Below, in pieces: positions 15,546 to 24,018 of a stretch of DNA of 49,651 nt. The notes beneath the pieces were generated by a model, which searched no databases, was not told the DNA's origin, and saw only the letters and a list, made by a program, of their open reading frames with translations. The stretch covers positions 1 through 49,651 of the forward strand of contig NZ_JAHHIR010000047.1 in the NCBI RefSeq assembly GCF_018678075.1. The letters are read 5' to 3'. A program made the translations under genes and the position numbers. Numbering within the stretch: the first letter of the stretch is position 1; each line of letters begins with the position of its first letter. This DNA comes from Epibacterium ulvae (GTDB lineage: Bacteria > Pseudomonadota > Alphaproteobacteria > Rhodobacterales > Rhodobacteraceae).

Positions 15546-17189
15546 ATGTCTGAACTGCGCGAAGAAGCTCTCAAGAGCAAAGCCTGGCCGTTTGAAGAAG
15601 CACGTCGCATCGCCAAACGTTACGCCAAGGGCGCGCCGGAAAAGGGCTATGTGCTGTTCGAAACCGGTTATGGCCCATCGGGTCTGCCGCATATCGGTAC
15701 CTTTGGTGAGGTGGCGCGCACCTCAATGGTGAAACGCGCCTTCGAGGAAATCTCGGACATTCCAACCAAGATGATTTGCTTTTCGGACGATCTGGATGGC
15801 CTGCGCAAAGTGCCGTCGAACGTGCCGAACCCGGAAGCCCTGGAAGAGCATTTGCAACGGCCGCTGACCTCAGTGCCGGATCCTTTTGGCACACATGCGA
15901 GCTTTGGTGATCACAACAACGCAATGCTGCGCCGGTTCCTGGATACCTTTGGTTTTGAGTATGAATTCTACTCGGCCAAGGAATTCTACCAGTCCGGTCA
16001 ATTTGATGAGATCCTGAAACGCGCCGTCGACAATTACGACGCGGTGATGGCGATCATGCTGAAGTCCTTGCGCGAAGAACGCGCGGCGACCTATTCGATC
16101 TTTCTGCCGATCCACCCGGAAACCGGTCGGGTGCTGTATGTGCCGATGAAAAAAGTCTGCGCCGAGACCTATACCGTCACTTTTGACGATGAGGACGGAA
16201 AGGAATGGACCCTGCCTGTGACCGGCGGCAATGTGAAACTGCAGTGGAAGCCAGATTTTGGCGCCCGCTGGGCCGCGCTGGGTGTCGATTTTGAGATGTA
16301 CGGCAAAGAGCACGCCACCAACGAGAAGATCTATGACTCGATCTGTCGTGCGCTGGGCGGACGCCAGCCCGAGCACTTCTCCTATGAGTTGTTTTTGGAT
16401 GAAAATGGCCAGAAGATTTCGAAATCTTCCGGCAATGGCGTGTCGATTGACGAATGGCTGACCTACGCGTCAACCGAGAGCCTGTCCTATTTCATGTATC
16501 AAAAGCCCAAAACCGCCAAGCGGATGCATTTTGACGTGATCCCCAAGGCGGTGGACGAATATCACCAGCAGCTGCGCGCCTATCACACGCAGGACGCAAA
16601 ACAGCAGTTGAACAACCCGGTCTGGCACATCCACGGCGGTGATGTTCCGCAATCGGATATGGTTGTTCCCTTCTCGATGCTGTTGAACCTGGCCTCGGCT
16701 TCCAGTGCTGAAGACAAGTTGAACATGTGGGGGTTCATCAACAAATACGCCCCCGATGCAACACCTGAAACCCATCCCGGCATGGATCAGGCGGCGGGCT
16801 TTGCGGTGGCCTATTTCAATGACAAGGTGAAGCCGACCAAGACATTCCGCGCGCCCACCGATCAGGAGCGCACAGCCTTGCAAGATCTGGCCGATGCGCT
16901 GCGCACGCCCGAAGCCGCATTGGCGGCAATTGCCAAGAAGAATGAGATTGTCGGCAACGACGATGCGCTGCCAGAGGCGGATTTTGCATCCGAAGATTTC
17001 CTGCAATCGGTGGTGTTTGCCATCGGCAAGATCCACGGGTTCGAGCCGCTGCGCGCCTGGTTCACGGCGATCTATGAGGTTCTGTTGGGTGCTTCTCAGG
17101 GCCCACGTTTTGGTGGTTTTATCGCTCTTTACGGGGTGGAAGAGACCATCGCCTTGATCGAAAGAGGTCTGGCAGGGGAGCTGGGCTGA
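15546..17189 (+). CDS. lysS: Lysyl-tRNA synthetase, class I
   Basis: 547 residues from the ATG at 15546. Class I Rossmann-fold signature [13 protein letters not shown] (HIGH-like, about residues 43-55) and KISKSSGNG (KMSKS-like, about 290). Charges tRNA-Lys with lysine. Class I enzymes are typical of archaea and some alphaproteobacteria, and replace the unrelated class II LysRS. An in-frame start at 15501 would add 15 residues but is less well placed. The upstream 15282-15545 gap separates it from the divergent terB and probably holds both promoters. A strong terminator follows. Confidence 0.95.
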   Translation: MSELREEALKSKAWPFEEARRIAKRYAKGAPEKGYVLFETGYGPSGLPHIGTFGEVARTSMVKRAFEEISDIPTKMICFSDDLDGLRKVPSNVPNPEALEEHLQRPLTSVPDPFGTHASFGDHNNAMLRRFLDTFGFEYEFYSAKEFYQSGQFDEILKRAVDNYDAVMAIMLKSLREERAATYSIFLPIHPETGRVLYVPMKKVCAETYTVTFDDEDGKEWTLPVTGGNVKLQWKPDFGARWAALGVDFEMYGKEHATNEKIYDSICRALGGRQPEHFSYELFLDENGQKISKSSGNGVSIDEWLTYASTESLSYFMYQKPKTAKRMHFDVIPKAVDEYHQQLRAYHTQDAKQQLNNPVWHIHGGDVPQSDMVVPFSMLLNLASASSAEDKLNMWGFINKYAPDATPETHPGMDQAAGFAVAYFNDKVKPTKTFRAPTDQERTALQDLADALRTPEAALAAIAKKNEIVGNDDALPEADFASEDFLQSVVFAIGKIHGFEPLRAWFTAIYEVLLGASQGPRFGGFIALYGVEETIALIERGLAGELG

Positions 17190-17222
17190 TCTCTCGCATT
17201 CAAGGTTGGAGCGAAGACAAAG

Positions 17223-17250
17223 GGGCGCCCGATGGGCGCTCTTTTTTGTT
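17223..17250 (+). terminator. Intrinsic terminator of lysS
   Basis: GGGCGCCC (17223-17230) pairs with GGGCGCTC (17234-17241, one G-T pair) around GAT, followed directly by six T. A standard rho-independent terminator 34 nt after the lysS stop. Confidence 0.88.
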
Positions 17251-17561
17251 TTGAAGGAGGGCTTCTGGGGCTCACCAAAGCGAAGCTTCAAAGCCCCCCA
17301 TCACCCGCACCCCTGCATGACCGCGCCGACCCTTGGGTCAAGTAAAATGACGGTTTCCACGCGGTGCCCGCGCGGAGCCTCCGCAATTTTTCTGGACCCC
17401 GCGGGCACGGGGCGCGGCCCATTTGGGGGCAGGCGATGGGCGGCTCCGAAGCGAAGCATCTGGGGTCAGGTGTTGCGGGGGCAGCGCGCGCCCCACATCG
17501 GCCTTGTTAAGGTGGCGGGAGTAATTTGCGGTCCGACCTCAGCGTGGAAAGGATGCCTCCG
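17251..17561. other. 311-nt non-coding stretch with a long-range inverted repeat
   Basis: No gene is apparent. GTGCCCGCG (17364-17372) and CGCGGGCAC (17400-17408) form a perfect 9-bp inverted repeat with a 27-nt loop. The last 60 nt must carry the promoter and ribosome-binding site of the beta-helix gene; AAAGGA at 17548-17553 fits its ATG at 17562. Confidence 0.5.
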
Positions 17562-19847
17562 ATGAACAAGGCCATTACAGATGATCTGCAACTGATGCCC
17601 TCTGCCTTTGTTGAGGGGTTGGATCAATGGTCCAGCGGCGATGGGCGGCCAGGATCTGACACTTATGACGGGGCGGCCAATGCGGCCTTGGTGGCGGCGG
17701 ATGCGGATTTTGGCAGCTGTTTGGAAGTGCAGAAGATCACAAATACCCAGAAGCTGCGGTACATGGGGCAGACGCCGATCCTGCCGGGCTGTTATCTGCA
17801 GGTGCGTGCACGGGTGAAGGTTCTGAGCGGAGCATTGCCGTCGGCGCGGATCGCGGCCTGGGCCAGTTCGGGGGGCAATACCCATCTGGGCGGCGTGGTG
17901 GAGGTCGGCCCCAGCGTGGCTTTGGATCAATATGGCACCGTGTTTGAGGTCAGCGCCATTATTGGCAGTGGTCGACGCGGTGGCGTCGATATGCCGTGGG
18001 GGCGAAGTGCCCAATACGGCCATATCGGATTGGACCTGACGGGCGCCAATGGTGCGGTGGTGCGGATTGAGGATCTGGTGGTCGAAGATGTGACCGCCTT
18101 CTATCTGCGCGACATGCTGAGCCTGGTGGATGTGACCGATTTCGGCGCGGTGGGGGACAATTCCACCAACAATGCCGCCGCGTTTGAAGCGGCAGATCAG
18201 GCCGCAGATGGACGGCGTATTCTGGTGCCCGAAGGGCAGTTTTACATCGCAAGCACCGTGTCGCTGAACCACGACGTGGTGTTTGAGGGCACTTTGCGGA
18301 TGCCGACAAGTGCGTTGCTGCTGCTGAGTAAATCCTTTGATCTGCCCAACTATGCGGCGGCCTTTGGCAGCGAGGAAGAGGGGTTCAAAAAGGCATTTCA
18401 AGCCCTGTTGAACAATGTGGATCACGACACGCTGGATCTGAAAGGGCGGATGATCAACGTGACTGGCCCAATAGATATGCAGGCGGCGGTGCCCAATCGC
18501 ACCACCTTTTCCACCCGCCGCGTGATCCGCAATGGGCAGTTTTCGGCCGCCAGCAACAGCGCTTGGGATACAGAGACCGTCACGTCACAAGGGACCTATG
18601 CGCTGGGGGACAAGCGCAAACTGACCAATGTCAGCAATGCCGCCAATATCAAAGTCGGCGCCTTGGTCGAGGGCAACGGCGTCGGGCGCGAGATCTATGT
18701 CGCCGCCGTCAATGTGGGCGCGCGGGAAGTGACGTTGAATGAGCCGCTCTATGATGCGGTGGGCACCCAGAATTACACATTTCGTCATTTCAAATGTTTG
18801 CTCGACTTCTCGGGCTTTGACCTTTTGTCGAAATTCGCCATGCACCATGTGGATGTGCAATGTAATTCCCGGTGCAGCGCGATCCGGCTGCCGCAGACGG
18901 GTGCGACATTCTCGTTGGAACATTGCTTTTTGTCGCGCCCGATGGATCGCGGCATCACCTCGTTCAATACCGGCTGTCAGGGGCTGTTGCTGGACAACTG
19001 CCAATTCCTGTCGGCAGAAGAGGCGATGGAGGTGTCGGATCGCACATCGATTGCCTTTAATGTCAATGCAAATGACCCCAAGGTGCGCAATTGCAGGGCA
19101 ACCAATTTCCGCCATTTCTGCGTCTTGGGCGGCGACAACAATATCATCACTGGCAACCATTTCTTCCAAGGGGACAATGTCGCCGATGGGGTGCGGTCGG
19201 CCGGGATCATCCTGACGTCCAACTATTGTTCTACAACGATATCAGACAATTACGTGGATAATTGCTCCATTGAATGGACCAATGAACGCGACGAGGAGCC
19301 GGATTTCGATGGTGGGTTTTCGTTTTCAGCGCTGTCGATTTGCGACAATGTCTTTCTGTCCGGAGATGTCGCGCCCTGGTTCAGCCCGATCGTGGTGAAA
19401 CCCTATGGCACCGGGCATTTTCTTAATGGTTTAGTGGTGACCGGGAACAAGTTCCGCTCCACCAATGGTAAGATCGAGCGGGCCGAACGGGTGGATACCA
19501 GCTTTGCGGATCTGGATATGAACCGGGCTAATGACGTGTTCTTTGACGGCAATACCTATCACAACGTTGATGTCCACGCCGCCAACCCGCTGCGCCTGCG
19601 TCACAGCCAGGGATCAGCCACTCGGACCTGGTCGGTGGACACGGATGGCCAATTGCCGTTTGCGGGGGAGGCGCGCGGCGTTGACAGTATTGTGCCCCTG
19701 GGGGCGATTGAGACCTCGGGCGGCAGTGACCGCTTTGCCTTTCCTTATGTGGCGCTGCGCCAAGGCGGCGACCGCGATCAGGTGAACGTGGTCTGGCAGG
19801 AAAATGTGCGCGGCCAGATCATGATCCAGGTGCGCATGGATCAATAG
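17562..19847 (+). CDS. Large parallel beta-helix (pectate-lyase-superfamily) protein
   Basis: 761 residues. Residues 1 to about 190 are an unrecognised beta-rich domain beginning MNKAITDDLQLMPSAFVEGLDQW. VTDFGAVGDNSTNNAAAF then opens the Pectate_lyase_3/GH28-related beta-helix, with many NxxIxxNxF-type turns (GDNNIITGNHFF, TTISDNYVDN). There is no signal peptide. Such proteins serve as tailspikes or polysaccharide-binding spikes; roseobacter homologues resemble, from memory, the head-spike protein GhsB of gene transfer agents. That link is a hypothesis. A lyase or adhesin is the alternative. ATG at 17562 is preferred over 17553 by ribosome-binding-site spacing. Confidence 0.72.
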   Translation: MNKAITDDLQLMPSAFVEGLDQWSSGDGRPGSDTYDGAANAALVAADADFGSCLEVQKITNTQKLRYMGQTPILPGCYLQVRARVKVLSGALPSARIAAWASSGGNTHLGGVVEVGPSVALDQYGTVFEVSAIIGSGRRGGVDMPWGRSAQYGHIGLDLTGANGAVVRIEDLVVEDVTAFYLRDMLSLVDVTDFGAVGDNSTNNAAAFEAADQAADGRRILVPEGQFYIASTVSLNHDVVFEGTLRMPTSALLLLSKSFDLPNYAAAFGSEEEGFKKAFQALLNNVDHDTLDLKGRMINVTGPIDMQAAVPNRTTFSTRRVIRNGQFSAASNSAWDTETVTSQGTYALGDKRKLTNVSNAANIKVGALVEGNGVGREIYVAAVNVGAREVTLNEPLYDAVGTQNYTFRHFKCLLDFSGFDLLSKFAMHHVDVQCNSRCSAIRLPQTGATFSLEHCFLSRPMDRGITSFNTGCQGLLLDNCQFLSAEEAMEVSDRTSIAFNVNANDPKVRNCRATNFRHFCVLGGDNNIITGNHFFQGDNVADGVRSAGIILTSNYCSTTISDNYVDNCSIEWTNERDEEPDFDGGFSFSALSICDNVFLSGDVAPWFSPIVVKPYGTGHFLNGLVVTGNKFRSTNGKIERAERVDTSFADLDMNRANDVFFDGNTYHNVDVHAANPLRLRHSQGSATRTWSVDTDGQLPFAGEARGVDSIVPLGAIETSGGSDRFAFPYVALRQGGDRDQVNVVWQENVRGQIMIQVRMDQ

Positions 19848-19850
19848 CCG

Positions 19851-20330
19851 TCACAGTCCCAAATCGGAGGGCTGTAATTGATAGGCTTTGCCAAAACCGC
19901 CATTCAACGCGGCCTCCTGCACCGCAAACCGCACAAAGGTGAAATCCGCAAGGCTGAGATAGAGTTTGGCCTTGGGGGTCTGACTCAGATAATGCGCGGC
20001 GCGGGCGTCATGATCGGCGCCATCGCGGGGCATGATCTGGGCTGTGGCCATCAGGCTGAGACGAGGATGGGAGAGCGGGTCACCGCGTTCTCCTGGCTCT
20101 CCGAGCAACAGCGAACATTGCGGACGTGCGCGCAGCGCTTTGGTGTGGGCAGAGAGACCGGAAATCAGGCTGAGCGGGGTGCCATCCAGATCCAGACCAA
20201 AGGCAATCCGCGTAACCAGCGGCTGTTGATCCGTGATCATCACCCCAAGTGCGGCATGGCGACAACTGCGCAGAAAACCCACCGCCATCTCGCGGGCGTC
20301 GTCATCAGTGTCACGGATTGGATTGGTCAT
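19851..20330 (-). CDS. HugZ-like/pyridoxamine-phosphate-oxidase-fold protein
   Basis: 159 residues from the ATG at 20330, with AAGGA at the right distance. An upstream in-frame extension to 20570 is rejected as lacking family similarity. The split-barrel flavin/haem-binding fold shows as CRHAALGVMITDQQPLVTRIAFGLDLDGTPLSLISGLSAHTKALRARPQCSLLLGE, written here in separate conserved blocks. Family members bind FMN or degrade haem (HugZ, HutZ). It lacks the C-terminal extension of true HugZ, so activity is uncertain. It converges on the beta-helix gene with 3 nt between them. Confidence 0.78.
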   Translation of the reverse strand: MTNPIRDTDDDAREMAVGFLRSCRHAALGVMITDQQPLVTRIAFGLDLDGTPLSLISGLSAHTKALRARPQCSLLLGEPGERGDPLSHPRLSLMATAQIMPRDGADHDARAAHYLSQTPKAKLYLSLADFTFVRFAVQEAALNGGFGKAYQLQPSDLGL

Positions 20331-20704
20331 GGCAGGCGTCCTTTTGGTCCGCAGACTGACATGATGGCTTGGCGGAGCCAAGGTCACAATTCCGATTGCC
20401 GATATAGCGCGCTGCGCAGTTTTGATCGCTACGCTAGATAGGACGAGAGCCACGACAGGTCGGACGTGTTTGTAGCAAACGCGAGGGTCCGTAACGAGCC
20501 CGAAGCAGAAGGTTTCAAGGCAAGTGTCTTCGAGTGCTGAAGTCTTGATTTCGCCCGTATCATGAGCCACTAAGCATTCATGACGACACGATGCATATCA
20601 TCTCGGTTGCCAAACCATTCAACACTCCTTCGGGCGTGGTATCGCTGAGCGCTTTGCACTCGGCCCATATACTCACGTATTGAAATGTTTGCTGGAGATG
20701 AAGC
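20331..20704. other. 374-nt gap between divergent genes
   Basis: No supported gene. Minus-strand open frames run through it but lack a recognisable protein or ribosome-binding site. A small stem CTTGGC/GCCAAG (20368-20382) is present. Promoters for the divergent HugZ-like and 2OG-oxygenase genes must lie here. Nothing else recognised. Confidence 0.4.
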
Positions 20705-21283
20705 ATGACTATTCCCTCGGTGCTTGAGCGCCTTGTTTTCGAAATTTCTGAATTCGCCGATAAAGATTTTTGTAATCGGGTTATTGATCGGGCAAACGCT
20801 ATCGGTTTTGAACCTGCGACCATCACGTCCGAAAATGGAACTTTGGTTGCGCCAGAAATCCGAAACAACGACCGTGTAATTTTTGATGACGTTGCCTTTG
20901 CTGAAGAAGTGTGGCTTCGGGTGTCGTCTCACTTCCGGAAGCCGTTTAAGGGCCTGACAGCAACTGGCATAAATGAACGCTTTCGTGTTTACAGATACGT
21001 GGCAGGTCAGTTCTTTGATTGGCATCAGGACGGTGAATTTCAAAAAACCGATGGGTCTGTAAGCAAATTTACTATGATGATTTACCTGAACGATGTGGTG
21101 GACGGAGGCGGAACCTCTTTTGCAGATGTGTTTTCGCCGTATGTATTTACGGACTTCACAATCGAGCCAGCCGTGGGAAAAGCGCTAATGTTTCACCATC
21201 CACTTTCACACCGAGGCGATTCAATCAACAGCGGTGTAAAGTATATATTGCGCACCGATGTTATGTTTAGGGCCAAAATCTAA
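20705..21283 (+). CDS. 2-oxoglutarate/Fe(II)-dependent oxygenase, prolyl-4-hydroxylase-like
   Basis: 192-residue cytoplasmic double-stranded beta-helix enzyme. The iron triad is His107 and Asp109 (WHQDGEF) with His169 (HPLSHRGD). Arg183 (ILRTD) is placed to bind the 2-oxoglutarate carboxylate. The substrate is unknown: peptidyl proline, a small molecule or a nucleic acid are all possible. Base composition is AT-richer than the surroundings, hinting at lateral acquisition. It is a lone gene with GGAG upstream of the ATG. Confidence 0.87.
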   Translation: MTIPSVLERLVFEISEFADKDFCNRVIDRANAIGFEPATITSENGTLVAPEIRNNDRVIFDDVAFAEEVWLRVSSHFRKPFKGLTATGINERFRVYRYVAGQFFDWHQDGEFQKTDGSVSKFTMMIYLNDVVDGGGTSFADVFSPYVFTDFTIEPAVGKALMFHHPLSHRGDSINSGVKYILRTDVMFRAKI

Positions 21284-21484
21284 CGACTGCTTCGCCCGCA
21301 TAACCGACACTAGGTCTGAATGGTTCGACGTACCGGTCGCGTCTTCCCGACACGCCGCAGTTTTTTGCACCAGTCAGCCCCACATCAGACGCCAATTCTG
21401 CGCGACGTTCCACAGGAGCTGTTAAAAAAAAACGCTCGGCAAATGCGCGAAACGGCCTAAGCTGGAGGTCTAAGGGAGGAACCG

Positions 21485-21805
21485 ATGCCAACGATCCAGA
21501 CATCCAACGATATCCAGACCGTCATCACCACATTTGAAGTCACGCCGGGCACGTGCCAGGACCTGCTGGATGCGCTTGAGGAGGCGTTGAACGCCTTTAT
21601 CTCGCACCAGCCGGGGTTTGTGGCGGCGGGCCTGCACGTCAATGACGCCCAGACCCGGATTGCCAATTACTCACAATGGGCGCGCCGTGAGGATTTTATG
21701 GCCATGTTGCGCACGCCCGAGATGCGTGAACGCACCCGGGCTTTTAATGCGTTGTGTCGCAGTTTTGAGCCGGTCATGTATGACGTCACCGCCACATTCG
21801 ACTGA
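21485..21805 (+). CDS. Antibiotic-biosynthesis-monooxygenase (ABM) domain protein
   Basis: 106 residues, a single ferredoxin-like alpha/beta ABM domain: VITTFEVTPGTCQDLLDALEEAL, FISHQPGFVAAGLHV and RIANYSQWARREDFMAML. Members act as cofactor-free monooxygenases or, more often, have unknown function. A strong ribosome-binding site, GGGAGG, precedes the ATG. It is monocistronic, with a run of nine A in the upstream gap. Confidence 0.85.
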   Translation: MPTIQTSNDIQTVITTFEVTPGTCQDLLDALEEALNAFISHQPGFVAAGLHVNDAQTRIANYSQWARREDFMAMLRTPEMRERTRAFNALCRSFEPVMYDVTATFD

Positions 21806-21830
21806 CACATTTGACGTGCCCTGACGCCAC

Positions 21831-22469
21831 TTAGATCGGGGTCCCAAACGGATCCCGGTTCCAAAGATAAAGCGTGGCCATGCGCAGGCCGGTCTGCAAT
21901 GGTGCGGGCAGCAGCAACAGGGCAGAGCGCAGCAGAACCTTGTTCGAATTCACCGCCTCGGCGATCTGGCCCATATGGCGGACTTTATGTTCGGGTGCGC
22001 GCAGCAGGATGGTTTCCGCCTGTTCCATGGCGCGGATCGTTTCGCGTTTGATCTCGGGGATGGCTTCGGGTTTCACCGGGCGATAGGTCTGCACCAGGCG
22101 GCGGCGATTGGGCTGGGCGGGGTCGATGTTTTTGGTCACCGCCGCGTCAATGGCGTCCTCGATCAGCTCCATCGCCTCAGCAGCTTCGTCATAGGCGGAG
22201 TTGTTGCGGATCTTGCGGTTGGCTTCGCGGTAGACCAGCCGGTAACAGTCCCATTTATAGATCTTTTTCTCCCGCTCACAGCGATCATGTCCGCCGCGCA
22301 AGATCCGCACCACGTCGCGGGTGGTGCTGCGGTTCAGGTTGGTGTCATTGCCGCTGTCGTCGCTGCCCCCGCCGTAATCGGCCATCGCACCCGTCGTGCC
22401 GAGACACAGGATGAGGGATGCGGTCGCGGCAATCCGCGCCACGTTTGCCTGAGAAAACCATCTGCTCAT
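21831..22469 (-). CDS. Exported hypothetical protein
   Basis: 212 residues from the ATG at 22469, which has GAGGAG upstream. The N-terminal signal peptide (ARIAATASLILCLGTTGAMA, cleavage near residue 31) is followed by a Gly/Asp/Ser linker and a helical, charged region. CEREKKIYKWDCYRLVYREAN contains two Cys that could form a disulfide in the periplasm. I do not recognise the family. It resembles small periplasmic proteins conserved in roseobacters. Confidence 0.7.
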   Translation of the reverse strand: MSRWFSQANVARIAATASLILCLGTTGAMADYGGGSDDSGNDTNLNRSTTRDVVRILRGGHDRCEREKKIYKWDCYRLVYREANRKIRNNSAYDEAAEAMELIEDAIDAAVTKNIDPAQPNRRRLVQTYRPVKPEAIPEIKRETIRAMEQAETILLRAPEHKVRHMGQIAEAVNSNKVLLRSALLLLPAPLQTGLRMATLYLWNRDPFGTPI

Positions 22470-22583
22470 TGATAAAACTCTCCTCGTTACCTCCGCGCAG
22501 CCTAACATGCGCCTCGGTGCCAGGGGAGAGTTTTGCGGCGAAATGATCACAGGATTTATGATGCATTCCACGCTTTGGCCGCG

Positions 22584-22895
22584 TCAGTCGGTCAAGCCCA
22601 TGGGCGCCGCCATAAAGGTACGCAGATAGGCGCAGTTGGAACACATCAGCATTGCCGCCGGATAAGACGCACGACCGGGTTTCGAGCTGCCCGCCACATA
22701 AGAGCCGTTCTGGATCAGATAATCACCAATCGCCCAGGTGTTCTGGCCGCAGACAGGGCAATCGTGGCTGGTGCATTTCGAGGCCACCCAATCGCCGATT
22801 TTCTGCTTGTCTTCCGCCGTCAGGCGCCGCGCCTCGGGCTGTGCGGACTGCTGCCGCATGTGTTGCGGATTAAAGGGGCGCTGCATGTGCTGCAT
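22584..22895 (-). CDS. Small zinc-ribbon hypothetical protein
   Basis: 103 residues from the ATG at 22895 (AGGA 7 nt upstream). A TTG 16 codons earlier lacks a ribosome-binding site. CPVCG near the middle and CSNC near the C-terminus form a four-Cys zinc ribbon; CSNCAYLRTF resembles CSNCG-type ends of small zinc-ribbon proteins often seen in phages and bacteria. Cytoplasmic, with a Gln/His-rich N-terminus. Function unknown. Confidence 0.65.
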   Translation of the reverse strand: MQHMQRPFNPQHMRQQSAQPEARRLTAEDKQKIGDWVASKCTSHDCPVCGQNTWAIGDYLIQNGSYVAGSSKPGRASYPAAMLMCSNCAYLRTFMAAPMGLTD

Positions 22896-23196
22896 GAGAT
22901 ATTCCTGAATCTTCTGCCCCAATACCCGTGAGGCGATCGTCAAATCGGCTAGTCTGTGAGTCCATAAACTGGCAGTAAAAGGTTGCTGAAGTCTTGCTCG
23001 CGAGATCTCATTCGATGGGAAAATGTTTCCGTGTCGCCGATGCGGAGGGTGGGAATACGGTAATAGTTTAATCGCGCATTGGGTGTTTTTTGTGCAACGA
23101 CGTTACTCTAGGTGATTTTTATTTTGATATTTCGAAATCTTATTTATTGTTAGTGTGGTGTATTTATGCATGTGAATCTAAAGTGGTGGTGTTGAT
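22896..23196. other. 301-nt AT-rich gap
   Basis: No gene seen. From about 23080 the sequence becomes strikingly AT-rich (runs such as TTTTTATTTTGATATTTCG), marking the edge of the lipoprotein island. It probably holds that gene's promoter; no clear ribosome-binding site is visible immediately upstream of 23197. Confidence 0.4.
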
Positions 23197-23973
23197 ATGA
23201 GATTTCCTTTATTTGCTGCTTTTGTGGCTTTTTCGACCTTTTCAGCCTGTTCTGACTTACGCAATGTCGCTAGCGCATATAGCTACCTTGAAGTGACAGG
23301 CACGCATCTTTCTTCAATTGAACTTCCTGGGCAGGTGTTTCTACTTGACGCCTCTGGGGAAAAGGCAGTTATCCAGGAGTTAGATGTCGAAATAGATTTT
23401 CCCGAACTTGAAGTTCAGAGCAATGGTGATGCTTCTTTGGCTTCTTCGAAGATTAGCGGGGCTTCAGCGGATCTAGTGAAAGTATCTGATGCCAATATCT
23501 CAGGCACTTTGGCATTTCAGGCTAAAGTTGACGCGGTAAATGTTCGCACTTCAAGGATTTTGGCTAGGAGGGCTTCTAGCCTCCTCGAGGGGGCGTATGA
23601 AGAAGAAGCGAACAAGGGGTTTTCGGTGGGTCAAGAGCCTTTGTTCGCGCGAAAAGTTGTAAACAACGAAAAAGTTTACTACGCATTCATTACTGGCCGT
23701 ACCGAAGCGGACAAACTAAAAGTTACCTATGGAGCACCTGAAAAAAGCGGTAACGGAATAAATGTCCAGATTAATGATATTGAATTTTCGAACGTTAAGA
23801 TTTCGAATGATAAATTTTGGGAGTGTAATAAAACAACATCAAGGGCAACTTGCGGTGTGGCGATAGAACTTCTAGATGCTAAGTGGGTTAATGCATCGGG
23901 CGTGACGAAGCTAGATATTTTTCCGGCTCCTAAGAATCCCAACTTAATTGCAAAGTTGTTCCGGGCGAAATGA
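23197..23973 (+). CDS. Putative lipoprotein of unknown function
   Basis: 258 residues. The signal MRFPLFAAFVAFSTFSACSD has a lipobox-like FSAC, so Cys18 would be lipidated. The remainder is beta-rich with alternating hydrophobics and a late Cys pair (FWECNKTTSRATCGVAIE). No family recognised. The gene is markedly AT-rich with TTT/AAA-heavy codons, unlike uvrB beside it, and was probably acquired horizontally. Confidence 0.68.
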   Translation: MRFPLFAAFVAFSTFSACSDLRNVASAYSYLEVTGTHLSSIELPGQVFLLDASGEKAVIQELDVEIDFPELEVQSNGDASLASSKISGASADLVKVSDANISGTLAFQAKVDAVNVRTSRILARRASSLLEGAYEEEANKGFSVGQEPLFARKVVNNEKVYYAFITGRTEADKLKVTYGAPEKSGNGINVQINDIEFSNVKISNDKFWECNKTTSRATCGVAIELLDAKWVNASGVTKLDIFPAPKNPNLIAKLFRAK

Positions 23974-24018
23974 TCGATATACATAAAATGCTTGTCTCAC
24001 GGACTGGGAAATTCTTGG

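Noticed and set aside
20331-20570. N-terminal extension of the HugZ-like protein to a start at 20570
   Set aside because: The extra 80 residues lack similarity to the fold, and the ATG at 20330 has a good ribosome-binding site and begins at the usual family position.
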